Notes: generated from the letters alone by a model not told the origin. A DNA stretch of 64,000 nt from Sclerotinia nivalis (GCA_029531795.1 JAPEIS010000001.1:7564001-7628000); one strand, 5' to 3'; numbered from the stretch's first letter, positions 22,702-34,607 are shown. Numbers and translations are program-made.

Positions 22702-24264
22702 CTATTTCTCCTCAACCTCTACCCCCAACTTCTTCAAAACACTCTTCATTTTGCGCCCATCTATCGACGTTTGTTTCATTTCTCTCCTCATAAATTCATT
22801 AAACTCCTCCCACCCATCTAAGTATAAATGATGTCCCGCCTTTTGAATAATAACTACCTTTGCACTTCCATTTTCCAATTCCTTCTCTTCTTGAGATGCT
22901 TTAGCGAGGGCTCTTTCGCGTTCTTCTTTGCATGCTTGCTCGGCTGCATAGCCACCCGCTACGTCCATCCAATCGTTGTCGCCGTACATGAGGAGAATGG
23001 GGTACCCGTGTTCTTTTTGTCCGAAATTGGATGGGGATGTGGTGGAGGGAGGAATGGGTTGACGGCCTACGCCGTGGATGCGGCGGATTAGGGGGGAGCG
23101 CGCAAAGGCGCCCGGGGCGAGGATGTAGGGGAGTGCGTATTCGCCGGATCCGCGTTGGCGGAAGAGGGAATAGGCATACATGTGTAGTGCTTCATTTTCG
23201 TTGTTGGGGAGTTGGGAAAAGCGGCGAGAGGTCCAGCCGGATACTAGACGTGGTCCTAAGGGGCCGGCCCAGCGGACTACCGAGAAAGGAGAGACGTTTG
23301 CGTCCCAGAGGTAGGTGAGCCAGAAGGGTAGGGGCCGTTTAGCTGGTTCTGATTTGGATTTGTTGTTTTCGCGTTGATTGCGTCTACTTGGATTTGAGGA
23401 TGCAGAGACAACGTCGGCTTCTTGATCTTGGGTAAATTCGCTTGCGAGAGTAGATTCTTCGGGCTCGGGCATTGCTGCTGAGGTTGCGTAGGGGTCTTCG
23501 GGAATACCCACTGGTGAGGCGAGTATCAATTTGTTAAGATGGCCGGGGTATTTGAGTGCGTATGCAACAGCCATATAACCACCCATACTGTGGCCCAAAA
23601 GTGTGAATTTGTCGAGTTTCTTCAAAACGCGCCATTCTTCGAGCGCATCGATAAACCAACTTTCTGTTTCTGCAATTTTGCCAGCGTGGTCCTTGGCACT
23701 GATTTTGAAGGATGGTCGGGTGCTTCGTCCCATTCCTAGCATATCCAAGGCGTATATCTTCCAACCTGGCACTCGACTTAATCCTTCAAAATTCTTGTAG
23801 AAGAATCCAAGACCCGCGCCGTAGCCATGAAGCATTACTAATGTATCCTCGACTTTTTCCCCAATCCTCTCCACGGAGAACTCATTTATTGCCCTGTTCT
23901 TCCCACTTAATTTCACAAGATTTGAATGCCATTGTCTCGGACCATAAGGATCGTTTATAGAATTGGTCCGTACTGGTTCCGATAATGCATTCGGATCATC
24001 GTTCACTGCTATAGTTGATGTGCCGGCTGAGACTGGCGCAGAACCAGTCTGCGTATGCGTAGGTGGTTTTTGTAGATATGGAACGAAGGACAAAACAGTG
24101 TGTTCCGCGACAGCCGGTGAAACACTTGCCCACCATTGACTAAATGCAGGTTTATATCCTAAAGGAAAAAAGCCTCTTGCTGGAGGATCCGCTCTGGGAG
24201 GCTCGCGTCGAGAAGCCAGAGGGGATTGTTGGGTTCGAGGGGACTCGGTGTCGGAGGTAGCCAT
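22702..24264 (-). CDS. CLD1/ABHD5-type alpha/beta hydrolase
   Basis: 520 residues from the first in-frame ATG (24264). Nucleophile elbow GHSMGGY with Ser226; oxyanion-side LHGYGAGLGFF; acid region LLMYGDNDWMDV; catalytic-His motif GHHLYLD, the HX4D pattern of the ABHD4/ABHD5/CLD1 group. Yeast relatives are the mitochondrial cardiolipin phospholipase Cld1 and the acyltransferase-like Ict1. An insertion of about 50 residues rich in Glu/Ser/Arg (around EPEESTLASEF to KSEPAKR) separates core and cap. The frame stays open upstream to a TAA at 24421-24423, adding 52 residues that look like a mitochondrial presequence but lack an ATG; see findings. Family firm; exact substrate not decidable. Confidence 0.9.
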   Translation of the reverse strand: MATSDTESPRTQQSPLASRREPPRADPPARGFFPLGYKPAFSQWWASVSPAVAEHTVLSFVPYLQKPPTHTQTGSAPVSAGTSTIAVNDDPNALSEPVRTNSINDPYGPRQWHSNLVKLSGKNRAINEFSVERIGEKVEDTLVMLHGYGAGLGFFYKNFEGLSRVPGWKIYALDMLGMGRSTRPSFKISAKDHAGKIAETESWFIDALEEWRVLKKLDKFTLLGHSMGGYMAVAYALKYPGHLNKLILASPVGIPEDPYATSAAMPEPEESTLASEFTQDQEADVVSASSNPSRRNQRENNKSKSEPAKRPLPFWLTYLWDANVSPFSVVRWAGPLGPRLVSGWTSRRFSQLPNNENEALHMYAYSLFRQRGSGEYALPYILAPGAFARSPLIRRIHGVGRQPIPPSTTSPSNFGQKEHGYPILLMYGDNDWMDVAGGYAAEQACKEERERALAKASQEEKELENGSAKVVIIQKAGHHLYLDGWEEFNEFMRREMKQTSIDGRKMKSVLKKLGVEVEEK

Positions 24265-24420
24265 TGTGGTATAGGTTGTTAGGTTGGAGAGTCGCTTGAG
24301 ATATGGAAGAGCAGACTTTCGTCTAGTGAAGGTGTCGAAGGGTCCTGATCGCAGTAATAGCGATGAAAAGTTTGTTTGGTACAACTTGAATGATCGGGAG
24401 GCGATTAGTACACCTCTCAA

Positions 24421-25282
24421 TTACTTATAAAGAAAGTGGTGTAACTTGTCGACGGAGTTAAGAACTTTGAGACAGTACGGCCGGGAGACGCCACCCTTGA
24501 CGTTCAGCGGGCTTATGAATTGTAGGTATCGAGAGATTGAATAGAGCCAGAGATATCGTGGAGGGTTTGGTTTTTATAGGGAAAAGGTAGCATTAGAAAT
24601 CAATAAGTCATCGAGGAGATATTTAAGGGGGTTTTTTGAGTGCAGGAGAGAGAGATTTGCTAGGTACTGTAGGTTGTTCTGAGGTCGTCATCCCACGCGA
24701 ATGCGATCAACAAATTCGGTCATCGGAGCATCCACAATCCGAAGTCGATAGAAAAGTCTATAGAAAAGTCCATTGAAATGAGTAAAATTTCCTCAATTCG
24801 CATTTGCTTCATTCTGATTGGAAATTGATAAACTCCTAACTCGTAATTACCGGTCTGTATTATTAATAATGTGAGGCTCTTTAAATATTTGTCTCAAAAA
24901 TTGATGGTGGATTTAAGATATTTCGGCCGATGAAGGTGTCAGCCGCTTGAAGGTTTGAAGGTTTGAAGGTTTGAAGGTTCCAGAGAAACAAACATATTGC
25001 CGAGCTTCTAGAATCTTAGAATATTGTAACCTCAACATTATACGGAGTGCCTATCGGTGAACTATGCACCTCCATATTGCTCCACAACTCCAAATTTATT
25101 CTATTGGCAGGTGATTTTGGAGTTTACCAACAGCGGGATTCATTTTTTCGACCTCCAGAATTACTCTCAACATTTCCCATTCTTTGCGCATAAGCCTCCA
25201 ATTCTGCAGCTTCATAATAGCGACGAGGATAGCACAATGATAGTTCCATAGCTTCAGACAATTCAGACATTCATCCATCGCG
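24421..25282. other. Divergent promoter region between hydrolase and Spo7-like genes
   Basis: About 860 bases between the in-frame stop upstream of the hydrolase (24421-24423) and the Spo7-like start. A short 8-bp array of GAAGGTTT (about 4-5 copies) lies at 24946-24979. No gene seen. Confidence 0.6.
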
Positions 25283-26674
25283 ATGTCTAAACTCGATCAG
25301 CTCGTCAAAGGCGCACCGCCTCCAGGAACTCATGTCCCTCCTATGCCAACCAGCGGTATTACATCATCCGAATCTTCTATTATCGATCCCCTCGCATCAC
25401 TTCCCTCCTCTCCCCCGCAGATCTACCTCAATCTGCTGATTCTGGAAGCTTCACTCCGTGCACAGTGGTTACAACTTCGCACACGAAGGCGGCAACATGC
25501 ATTCTTTCTAAGTCTGCTGGGGCTGTGGAATATATGGTTTGGCTATGCCTTGTTTCTGGCGCCGAGGGAAGATGGTAGTGGTGTAGGAGGTTCCGTATAT
25601 TGGGTTGTGGAAATGACAGAGAAGGTGTGTTTTATGGGCGGAATAGTCACAGCGCTTTTGATATGGGGAACTGGACAATGGGAACGAGGTATTCGATGGC
25701 CGAGGAGGTTTGTGGGGATTACAAACAGAGGACTTAGAGGATTCAATTGCAAGCTGGTGGTTATCAAGCAGTCATGGTGGAAGGAGTTACTGTCGGCGTT
25801 ATCGTTCCTATTCTCTTATGGATTGTTCTCGGGCAACAGCGGAAGCTCATATCGTTTTGTGGATCAATCGTTATTAAAGGAGTCGGAAAAGGCTGCGAAG
25901 AGCGGAGGACACCATGCGTTACCGAATATACATGAAGCTGATGATACGAAGGGTTATGAAGAGGACTTAGCACCTGGTGGGGATTACGTGAAGCTTTTAT
26001 TACTCCCCAAACCTTTCTCTCCCAATTTCAGGGAAAATTGGGATATATATCGTACAGAATACTGGGAAAAGGAAAATGAGCGACGAAAAATATTACGACA
26101 GAAATTGAAGGAGCGGGAAAGAAAACTGGCAAAGCAACAAGGTGGATGGTTATGGTGGACGGGATATCGTGGATGGAGAACAGCACATGCTACGGATGTT
26201 GAGAAAATTCATCACCGACCTCATCGACAAAATACTGTCTCGAAACGCGACAGAAGTACAAGCGTACGATCACATTCCCATTCTCGTAATTCATCCCGAA
26301 GCGCAACACCCACTGCGGAAGGCGATGAAAGACCCAGCAGTGGTCACACAAAGAAAAGTAGCAGTGCATCAACTATCTCTGAACGCAGGAGAAAGAAGAC
26401 ACTTCCTGGCCCGACTAGACTCGCACCCACTACTTCTGGAGTAGGCGCCGGGGGCTCTAGATCCACTACTCCTGAGGTACCATCACCATTGATTAGGGAA
26501 AATAGCTTTACAAGTCTTTCCTCTCTGGATAGCGAGAGGCCCGTCACGCCACTCTCAGGTGATGCGGATTCCTCAATAACCAGATCATTGAGGTCGTCTA
26601 CCAGAGAAAAATCGGCTAGCTTGAAACCCCCGAAGAGAACTGATGGTTCGGCCGCCGAAAGTGATGAGAAATAG
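25283..26674 (+). CDS. spo7: Spo7-like regulatory subunit of the Nem1-Spo7 phosphatase
   Basis: Intronless, 463 residues. The family core is IYLNLLILEASLRAQWLQLRTRRRQH at about 46-71, followed by two membrane segments (FFLSLLGLWNIWFGYALFL and a second around MGGIVTALLIWG) and then RWPRRFVGITNRGLRGFN. In yeast, Spo7 holds Nem1 at the nuclear/ER membrane, where the complex dephosphorylates the lipin Pah1 and steers phosphatidate toward triglyceride. After the core come KPFSPNFRENWDIYRTEYWEKEN, a basic coiled region, and a long Ser/Thr/Arg-rich tail with many SP/TP-like sites, which is longer than in yeast Spo7. ATG 25283 is the only sensible start. Confidence 0.9.
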   Translation: MSKLDQLVKGAPPPGTHVPPMPTSGITSSESSIIDPLASLPSSPPQIYLNLLILEASLRAQWLQLRTRRRQHAFFLSLLGLWNIWFGYALFLAPREDGSGVGGSVYWVVEMTEKVCFMGGIVTALLIWGTGQWERGIRWPRRFVGITNRGLRGFNCKLVVIKQSWWKELLSALSFLFSYGLFSGNSGSSYRFVDQSLLKESEKAAKSGGHHALPNIHEADDTKGYEEDLAPGGDYVKLLLLPKPFSPNFRENWDIYRTEYWEKENERRKILRQKLKERERKLAKQQGGWLWWTGYRGWRTAHATDVEKIHHRPHRQNTVSKRDRSTSVRSHSHSRNSSRSATPTAEGDERPSSGHTKKSSSASTISERRRKKTLPGPTRLAPTTSGVGAGGSRSTTPEVPSPLIRENSFTSLSSLDSERPVTPLSGDADSSITRSLRSSTREKSASLKPPKRTDGSAAESDEK

Positions 26675-28049
26675 AATTAGATACTTTCAATGCTATAAAT
26701 GTCTTAACTTTAACCCCCTGTTCTTCATTTTGCTGATGATTGGGCAAGTAAGTTGTGTTTTAGTTGATGGCTATTGTACTTGTGATAATTTACCGGGCTT
26801 TAAAGGGAGGTAGTACAGCAATTGTTCTTTTTAAAAGTTAGTCATTTTTTCATCGTTGGACCAGAATGATCCTAGGCTAGAATAATCTTGATCATTTAGA
26901 CACATACACTTCTGTTCAAGAATATTCCGATGCTTGCAGAGTTCATTTCAATTGGTGCAGAAGTTTTTATAAAATCTTATCTAATAGTCTCAGGAGAAGA
27001 AGTCCTCCTGAAGTCTGAGAAGATGTCTAGCTATAGAAGTAAGATTAGAATCTTGAATAATAGTATAAAATGTATTTACGATGTTTACTATTATTATTAT
27101 TTTGCTTTTTATTGATCTTTCGATTGATTTTATAGGAATGGCCTTTTAAATTTAAGACTTTGGGTTGGATTGGGTTTATTAGATGCGGGATATTTTACAG
27201 ATTGAAGATTGAAGATTAGATAGCTGGAGTATCTACTAGTTGAGTAGGTATTTGGTTTTTAATTAAATTCTTGGTAATGGTATTATGGAATACTACCTAT
27301 CGAGCTTGTGAGAAAGATCATGTTGGGTTTATTTGCAGATTCTATTCTATATATGAGAATTTTTAAGATTTGGTGAATCGGTGATAAAAGTACTAGGTAG
27401 TTTGGCATCTAGCTTGATTTGCATTGGTAGACAGTAGTACTTGTTTCTGCTAGGAGTTTTTATTGTATCTAATTCAGTTTCTAGGTAGGGTATAAGGACC
27501 TCGGGAGGGTATTGTTAGATTTGGGAAAAGGTTTATTGGTGGTTTGTTTGCTCTATTTAGCTAGAAGTAATCTAAGAATATGATGGTACTATTATATGCC
27601 GGGATTCTATTTAGAATAGAGAATAAATATTGTTGTGTAGTGAGATTTGTTGGAGGAGGTTTTAGTAGTTTTTTATATTACTCAGTAGATATGGAAGAGT
27701 TTAGGTTTAGTTAGATGTGCTTTGATATTTTGTTTAGTCTTTTTATCTTCGATTGTTAAGAATTAATTTACTTTAATCAGAAGTTCTCCGAGTTTGTGTG
27801 TGAGATTATAATATGAAATTACTGCAACTACGCATAGTAGATAATATATTGAAAGTTTGATTTGACTTCTGATATTAGATTCTGGAGATCATACTAGTTC
27901 GAATCCAGCGATAGTAGAAAGACATCGATTAAAAAGCAATGATAACTCCCTCCTGGCAACAACAAAGACTATTAGCTGATAGTGCTAGACAATTTTCATT
28001 TTGGGAATCAAAGTCGAAACCCCTATCATTGGGAAGTTAACGCCAAATT
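26675..28049. other. AT-rich gene-free stretch
   Basis: Strongly AT-rich, TA-dense sequence with no gene. The composition differs clearly from the flanking coding regions and may reflect RIP-type decay of old inserts (inference only). Confidence 0.5.
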
Positions 28050-28480
28050 GTGGAAACTGTAGATGCAATCATTCTTGCCGAATGGAAACACACACAACCA
28101 TATACTGATGCAATCTTATTGTCCTATAATACCACGGAAGCAGAATTCCTCCACAACGCTGGCTCTTTTGTAGCTCAGAAAGGACAGTTTAGTTGGAACT
28201 TACCCCGCTCATGCTATGATCAGTGGCCCGAATAGTGGGGCACTGGGTCTAATGACCACGATTCAAGTGAATGTATGCCAAAGGTAAGCATATCCTGCTA
28301 CATGCCAACTGACATCAAAAATTCGTCTATGGATATTTAAGAAAAGCGGCTGCCCTGTTTGATTGTACAGAAGAGTTGCGAACTGAATGGGAACTGGATC
28401 ATGATGTTTGGTCTCTGGCCTCTGCATTTGAGCCTAGAATCTCTTTTCCCGAACTCCTCGAAGAGCCTACAAAATCGTGA
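28050..28480 (+). pseudogene. Relic of a protein-coding gene of unknown family
   Basis: Two coding-like blocks. First: 28050-28235 reads DAIILAEWKHTQPYTDAILL and FLHNAGSFVAQKGQFSWNL up to a TAG, after which the same frame continues WGTGSNDHDSSECMPK to a GTAAGC donor at 28284. Second: 28346-28480 reads ALFDCTEELRTEWELDHD, WSLASAFEPRIS and PELLEEPTKS to a TGA. Splicing 28284-28341 leaves the second block out of frame. So there is one in-frame stop and one phase break, and no ATG at the start. Family not recognised. Confidence 0.45.
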
Positions 28481-30360
28481 AATATATATGTAATTATATT
28501 TTGCTTTTTTGTGTAATTTAGTTGCTGTCACTGCATAGCTTTGTTGTTCTTGTCGATAATGCTATCTGCATTCGGCCCTCTGATATGGGATGATATCGTC
28601 ATCATATAAGTCTCCCTCTCGTCTGCTTTCATTATCTATCCATATCAAGCATGCCATGGCATGTATCAGCTTTGCCGTTTGCATCGCCCTTGGAGTTTGG
28701 TTCCAGTCTAGGAACCACCAAGGTATTATGCTTGAAGAATCAATGTGACTGTGACATCGTCGATAAGACCAAAGATTAGACTATAATGAAGATTATTTAG
28801 TGGCAGCAATGATGATCATGCCGACATTGGATGGTATATGCACGCTCAGAATTCCCAAGCGGGCAGGTTGCTCTTCGTGTTGACTTCTGTTTCTCAGTAT
28901 TCAAATGAAAAATCCTACTCTGGTTCTGCGCAGCATAAGATCGAAAGAATCTAATAGCTAGGTCTTTTGGTTTTACTTGGTGGCTGGGGACGATACTTTT
29001 GTAGCGGAGGAGGAATGGAGCTGCTGAAAATACCTCGCTTAGTTTCGTATATAGGTTTAGTGGGCCGACTAAGGCACCACCCTTGTTATGTGAGTCTGCT
29101 TTGATTCGCCTGTGGAATTAAGATGTGTGAATAGCTCCGCAATGTTTTACAAAATGATAGTCTCCTTGGTTTTCAAGGGTCCTCTGTCTCAGAATATTTA
29201 CATCCAGTACGTCTTCTTCACAGGGCTTGAGGGAAATTTAATACTATTACAATGTCATTGGTTAGTCTTTCAGAGTTTGTTTCGACCCATGAAGTAATCC
29301 CATGGGGAAGTATACAAAAGATGTACTTTTTCTAGATTAGTAGAGATTAGACGATTACACAAACCATTTTCTGGCAGTGACAATACCCAGGAGTATGGGG
29401 ATATGAGATGATAGTTGGAGATGAAAAGATGTACCCAGTATCAATTGTTAACTATGCAGGTTGAGCAAGTCTGCCTTATCTAGGAGTTAAAAGCTTTATG
29501 AAATATAAAGTAACTACTGATTTCTGCCAGCATTGCAAGTCAGTCATCATGATTACGAAGCGTCAGAATTTAGATGTTTTATATAATCTGGCAGACAATT
29601 ACTTAAATATTTTGTACATTAGAAGGAGGAGTAGAACACAAAGTCACCCCGTAAACGTGATGGCGTTTTGAAAGTAGCAAGGCCTCGCCTCCAACCTTGC
29701 ATACAACATGAAATGAGGGAAAACCTGTCGCCAATAAGCAGACAATCATTCCCTAGTAAATACCGACTAGTTCCTTACTACATTCTTTGCTTGAAGTACT
29801 TGGACGGGTCGAATCTACCGTAGGCATTAGCGGCCGCATGGATTAGTGAGATCTTCGTTTGTGCCACATTAGAGCGTGTTAAATGGGTGGATTTACTCTA
29901 GAGCGGTCAGTAGAAGCGTATCTGAGTATGATACATTGCATTTGTCATATGTTGTCGCAGTTTCTACCATTAGGTGAATGGTGTTTCCCTTGCGTTGCCT
30001 TGATTTTGATTCGGCTTTTTGCGCCCCTGCTGTAAGCCCCTTGAGTCTCTTTGTCTATTACTTTGTAATTTCAGTGTGTTCCGAACTAGTGCTTTTCAGT
30101 ATTTACGCATTCCCCTAGTGATAGGTGTCAGTATCTCAATTACACCCTATTATAGCCTCGTAATTATTCCAACTTCAATATTCCTAGCAGCAGCCGCTTG
30201 GATGATATCTGTGTGAGGATATTTCTTGAGTGTTGAGCAGTCTTTGGTTGTCGGGGCTTCTCATTTTCCATCTCCGGCTCACTACAATAATTCACTTTTC
30301 GGCAAACATTTTTGATGGATATATTATTAAATAGACTCGCGTAAGGCATCGAACACCCGC

Positions 30361-30398
30361 TGGCTGCTGGCTCAATGGTAGAGCACTCGCTTTGCATT
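30361..30398 (+). other. tRNA-Ala-like 5' fragment (relic)
   Basis: GCTCAATGGTAGAGCACTCG followed by CTTTGCAT looks like the D-arm and anticodon stem-loop of a tRNA-Ala with anticodon TGC. The anticodon stem does not close on its 3' side and no T-arm follows within tRNA distance, so this is a fragment, not a gene. Confidence 0.4.
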
Positions 30399-30817
30399 TT
30401 CAACAAATGTTTAGCAACGGCTGATGTGGTGGGTAATACTTGAGCATCTTGGGAACCGAAATCACCCCCGGGGGAGCCTGAAAACACCCCAAGTTGCAAG
30501 AGGATGCGTTACCCGGTTGAAGAGGCAGTCTTCATCGATCATTATCACCATATGTTGATGCAATGTATCTCCGGTGATGTTCTGTATCAGAACATTACTG
30601 GACAGTTGATGAGAGTTAGGTGTTGTGGGTCTCCCGCCTATCATTCAATTGATGCTGCCGTTGGACATAGATAATAGACACCTTGGGAACAATGAGTCGT
30701 ACCACGCTTCAAGCAGATTCACCCTCGGTAAAAAGGTCTTCATGATCTTTCCTGATGAACTGTAATGGTTAATTCAGGCTCTGGGCCCTCACCCCTTAAG
30801 TGTGGCACTGGGTGTTC

Positions 30818-30841
30818 GCTGGTTCGATTCCAGCGGAGCGA
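30818..30841 (+). other. tRNA-like T-arm (box B) fragment
   Basis: GCTGG-TTCGATT-CCAGC forms a perfect five-pair T-stem with a seven-base loop, containing GGTTCGATTCC, a canonical internal box B. No matching acceptor 5' strand (TCGCTCC) is found at tRNA distance upstream, so it is probably a relic. Confidence 0.4.
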
Positions 30842-32211
30842 AGTACCGGGTAACTAGCCATGGCGGCGCTACCCCCTCAGATGAAACTAGACTTTTTTTT
30901 AATCCTTTTTTACTGTGATGAAAATGTACAGCTGTTTTTGACAAGAGCTGATGATAATGTCTTTTTACCCATTGTTGTTGCGCAATTATTTAGAGGCAGA
31001 ATTGAAATTCGGCTTGCGACAAACTTTCTAGCACTTGAGCGCATGAACATCACATATATGATATTACTTACTGTGTTGGAGGAATTTGGCATTTATCATG
31101 CCCGAAGATTGAAGACTAGTTACATTACTAGGTCATAGTTGAATGATAATATGAATCTTCTGGTCCTTTCTTCTTGGACTGTTAGAAATAACTTCGGTGG
31201 TGATAATGATGTCTAATAATTCTCTAGTGGTGAGAGTTTCCTAATTCTTGATGCTATCTAGGATTAAGGCGAAGACAGCTATATGGTTGTGGTATGCATA
31301 GCCCATGCTCATTCTCATATTCACTAATGTCGCAATTCCGCAACATGCAAGTACCAAGAATGTTCGAAATCATTTAGATATGTTGGACTATTGTAGTATT
31401 TTCCAGAAGCCTTTAGATAGTTTACTCAAACATAGTACATATACGTTACGCAATGTTTACATTCTGTCTTTTTCTTGGACTTTATTATATCATGATATTT
31501 GGTAAATTTCCACCTGGCATTGCTGAAGTTTATTTCTCCCTCATTGAATACTACATCACTTCCTTTAAGCCCCATACAATGGCACGTCTTAACTATTTGT
31601 AAGAGGTTGAAAATTTATTTTTAAAAAAAAAAATAGAAATTCGATTGAGCTGGATACTGTGATTTTAGTCCGCATTAATGAGACTGATTTTGCCAATCGA
31701 GTACCTTACCTCGATCCGCACACGCGGTGCGCGGAGTCATCCAAGATTACTGAAGCCATCATTGTTCAGAGTTCCACAAAACAAGCAATAACCGCGAAAT
31801 AGTTGCTCGTCAGTGATGGTCATACACTGTCGAAGTCCCAGATTAAAGTACAGCTTGTGATGGTATCAGAGCATAGAATTGGAACAGGGCAGAGATTCAA
31901 ATCAGACGTCTTGGGCCAATTTGTGCACAATTAATCCACTCACAGATACTACCGTGTAGATACAAATCCACTTTTGATGAATCCCGAAACGTTTTAGAAG
32001 TAGCTGAAGGTAGAACTGAATTTACTTCACTGTCTTTATTAGAAAACATGTAATAAATTGAAATATCGGGAAGTCACTTTATCCATGAATTTTAGTTGAT
32101 AATATTGAAAAACTCATCGATGTTCTTTTATAACTCTAGTAAAATGATCATGCTAGGTGCCCCATTTACCTGCTAAAATGCAATGCTAATGTACAAACAA
32201 TGAATGAAACT

Positions 32212-33535
32212 CTAAAATTTCCGACCCTTTCCCTTGTCTCCAGCCTTGCTCAAAACCTCAACCTCGTCCTCGTCCTCGTCATCAACACTCTCCATTTGCT
32301 GCAGCTTGGATGGCAATTTCAACTTCAAAAGATCTGATTTGTTGCGAACTGGTTTGTTGGCGAATTGACGACCTCGTTTTTTCGGGCGGCCAATAGGACG
32401 TCTAGCTGGCTCCTCAACCTCTTCGCCTCTCTCATCATCAGAGAGCTCAATTCCTTCAACTCCTCCAGCAGCATAGGTCTCATTCTCAATCCATTCTTTC
32501 AAACCTAATTCGTGTGTGAAATCCCAGTCAAATGTGGTACCAAGTTGCGTGTACTTCTTCATCTCTTCGATGACAGCCTCAATGACGAACAATGGAGGCA
32601 TGACGAATTCCGCATCCCCAGTGATGCTAGCCTGAAACTCAGAAACCTTCTCTTGGACATGATGGCTCTGAAGATAGACGATGGCTTCGCCTATCTCCAC
32701 AAGAGGGATTGGAGATTCAAGCACTGTTGCTGGAAGCTTCGAGTCGAGCTCTTCCTGCATAACCATATCCCAGTCTTCAACCGTGACCGCACGGTTCTCA
32801 AATCTGCGAATAGTATCCAATCGCTTCATTGCAACCATCGTGAGCTCTCTCTCTATGAAATCCCGCTGAGTTTCTTCTTCATAGACTTCCGTGAAATTTA
32901 CAAGCTGTTTGTCGGTAAGTTTCAAAAATGCAACGACATTCTTAAATTCCATCTTCTTTGTGAGTTCATGCATGAGCATAAGCTTTGCCGCGCTAGAGAG
33001 TGATTCGTAAGAAGGTGGGGCCATCAATCCCTACAACAACATGGTTAGCTATGAAGGATACATGAACTCGTTCGAAACTTACAGAGGGGAACCATCTTGG
33101 CTGTTCGTCATCGTCGATGTCAATACCCATATCATCCCACTCTGGGGTATGGTTAAGCCCAAAGTAGGGTGGGTTTTCATCATACTCATCTTCTGGAGTT
33201 GGTGATGGCATTCTGACCGGCGGGATCGAAGGTCTTGCGGATGCTTGAGTACTTGGTCGCGGTGCGCTGCCTATCTCAGAGCTTGTAGGTAACGTAGCCC
33301 TAATGGTTTTTCTCCATTCAGAACCGGCAGCTCTAACAGCAGGACATGGTGTTGAATCACGAGAAGAAGGTGAAGAAGCAGTAGAAATGGTAGGGGTGGT
33401 TGGCGTAGGAGTATCGAAATCATTCTCAACACTGATTCCAGATTGGCTGTGAGTCAAGGTTTCAATTTGGACAGATGGAGAAGCCAACCTCTTAGGCATC
33501 TTGCGCTCACGGGAAGGACGTTTATTGGCCGGCAT
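32212..33535 (-). CDS. AT-hook-containing nuclear protein, function unknown
   Basis: Exons, minus strand: 33535-33083 and 33030-32212, a 52-bp intron (GTAAGT...GCTAACC...TAG); 423 residues. The first exon is a basic N-terminus (NKRPSRERKMPKR) and a long Ser/Thr/Pro-rich region ending in an acidic stretch (GIDIDDDEQPRW). The second exon is mostly helical (ELTKKMEFKNVVAFLKLTD, RFENRAVTVEDWDMVMQEEL). Near the C-terminus RRPIGRPKKRGRQ is an AT-hook-like motif with a GRP core, followed by acidic DDEDEDEVEV and a basic end. This points to a chromatin or DNA-associated protein; no family name recognised. Confidence 0.8.
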
Positions 33536-34607
33536 GATGTGTGATGTAGGAGATCGATGAATGATGGACGGTCGGGTATCAAGGTTGGGGATGACGGGGA
33601 TGGAATGTGTTGTAGGAGTAAAGAAATAAAATGCTAAGAGAGAATAGGTCGGGCTCTCTGGATTCCAACTCCAATCTACCCCGCATCCGCATTCACCGAA
33701 TCCTGCCGTATTGATGGTACATGAGATGATTCACATGTTTCCGAATATCCGTAAATGAATTCACTTTCTTCAATAAGTGAATACGTGACCTTGATAAGTA
33801 CCGCTTTGTTGAGGAATTATCTCAACCTTGCCGAGTTGCGAGTGCATGAACGTATCTGATGGACTCTGCTGGGCCGTGAGCAGTTTTTCAATGGGTTTGT
33901 TTACTTGGATAAATCAGTAAATCAACTTGATCATTATTCTTTTGCTTGAAAATTACCGTAGACCCAGCCGTACTGGGAGTGTAACCCAATTATCCCAGAT
34001 GCGAGGCGCATGAGTAAATTATAAATGAATTTAGCTGCAAGATTGGATGAGCAGATAGCTCGATTGCCTCAGAAACTCATGGTGGCTGACTTCAATTACC
34101 TCAGTGATTTGTAAATAGATTCACTTATTGGAAAATGATAAATTGATAAATGAAAATCAAGTGAGATATTTCTATTGTCAGATAATAATACGGTATATAT
34201 AAGCGATTACTAGATACTACTTTTAGACTATCGTCTAATCCTAGAATATATATTTAACTAATTATAAAAAGTATTTTTTGAACCTCTATACTTCCATCTC
34301 ATTTGACCGTTATCTACTATTCTATTCACTACTTAAATTATCTTCTATTTCAATTCATTATATATTCTCTCACATTTATTATATATTATCTTATCTCTAT
34401 TTATCTATTATTATAAGTCATCATTTAAATTTATCTTATTACGTTAATAAATTGTTTTTCAAAAAAATGAAATATATTGTGTTACAATCTGAGTGTATCT
34501 AAAAGTCGTTTCTCGTTTCTCATAGCACTTCATCTAGATCCAGTTTAAAACTAAATCCACTAAATCAACCGAAACGACTAACATAAAAACTCATAAAGTT
34601 AACATGA
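33536..34607. other. AT-rich spacer
   Basis: Upstream of the AT-hook gene and downstream of DPWP-family protein B. Very AT-rich from about 34100 on. No gene supported. Confidence 0.55.

Larger units (their letters stand above)
28481..32211. other. AT-rich, decayed gene-free region
   Basis: About 3.7 kb without an intact gene. Holds tRNA-like fragments near 30361 and 30818. Short ORFs (29112-29297, 30019-30216, 30860-31138, 31305-31505) have no recognisable features and biased AT-rich composition. Confidence 0.5.

Noticed and set aside
22828..23960. Plus-strand ORFs over the hydrolase gene
   Set aside because: Antisense shadows of the well-supported minus-strand gene.
27880..27910. GTTCGAATCCAGC, box B-like tRNA fragment
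   Set aside because: The stem does not pair well and no box A lies near; treated as chance.
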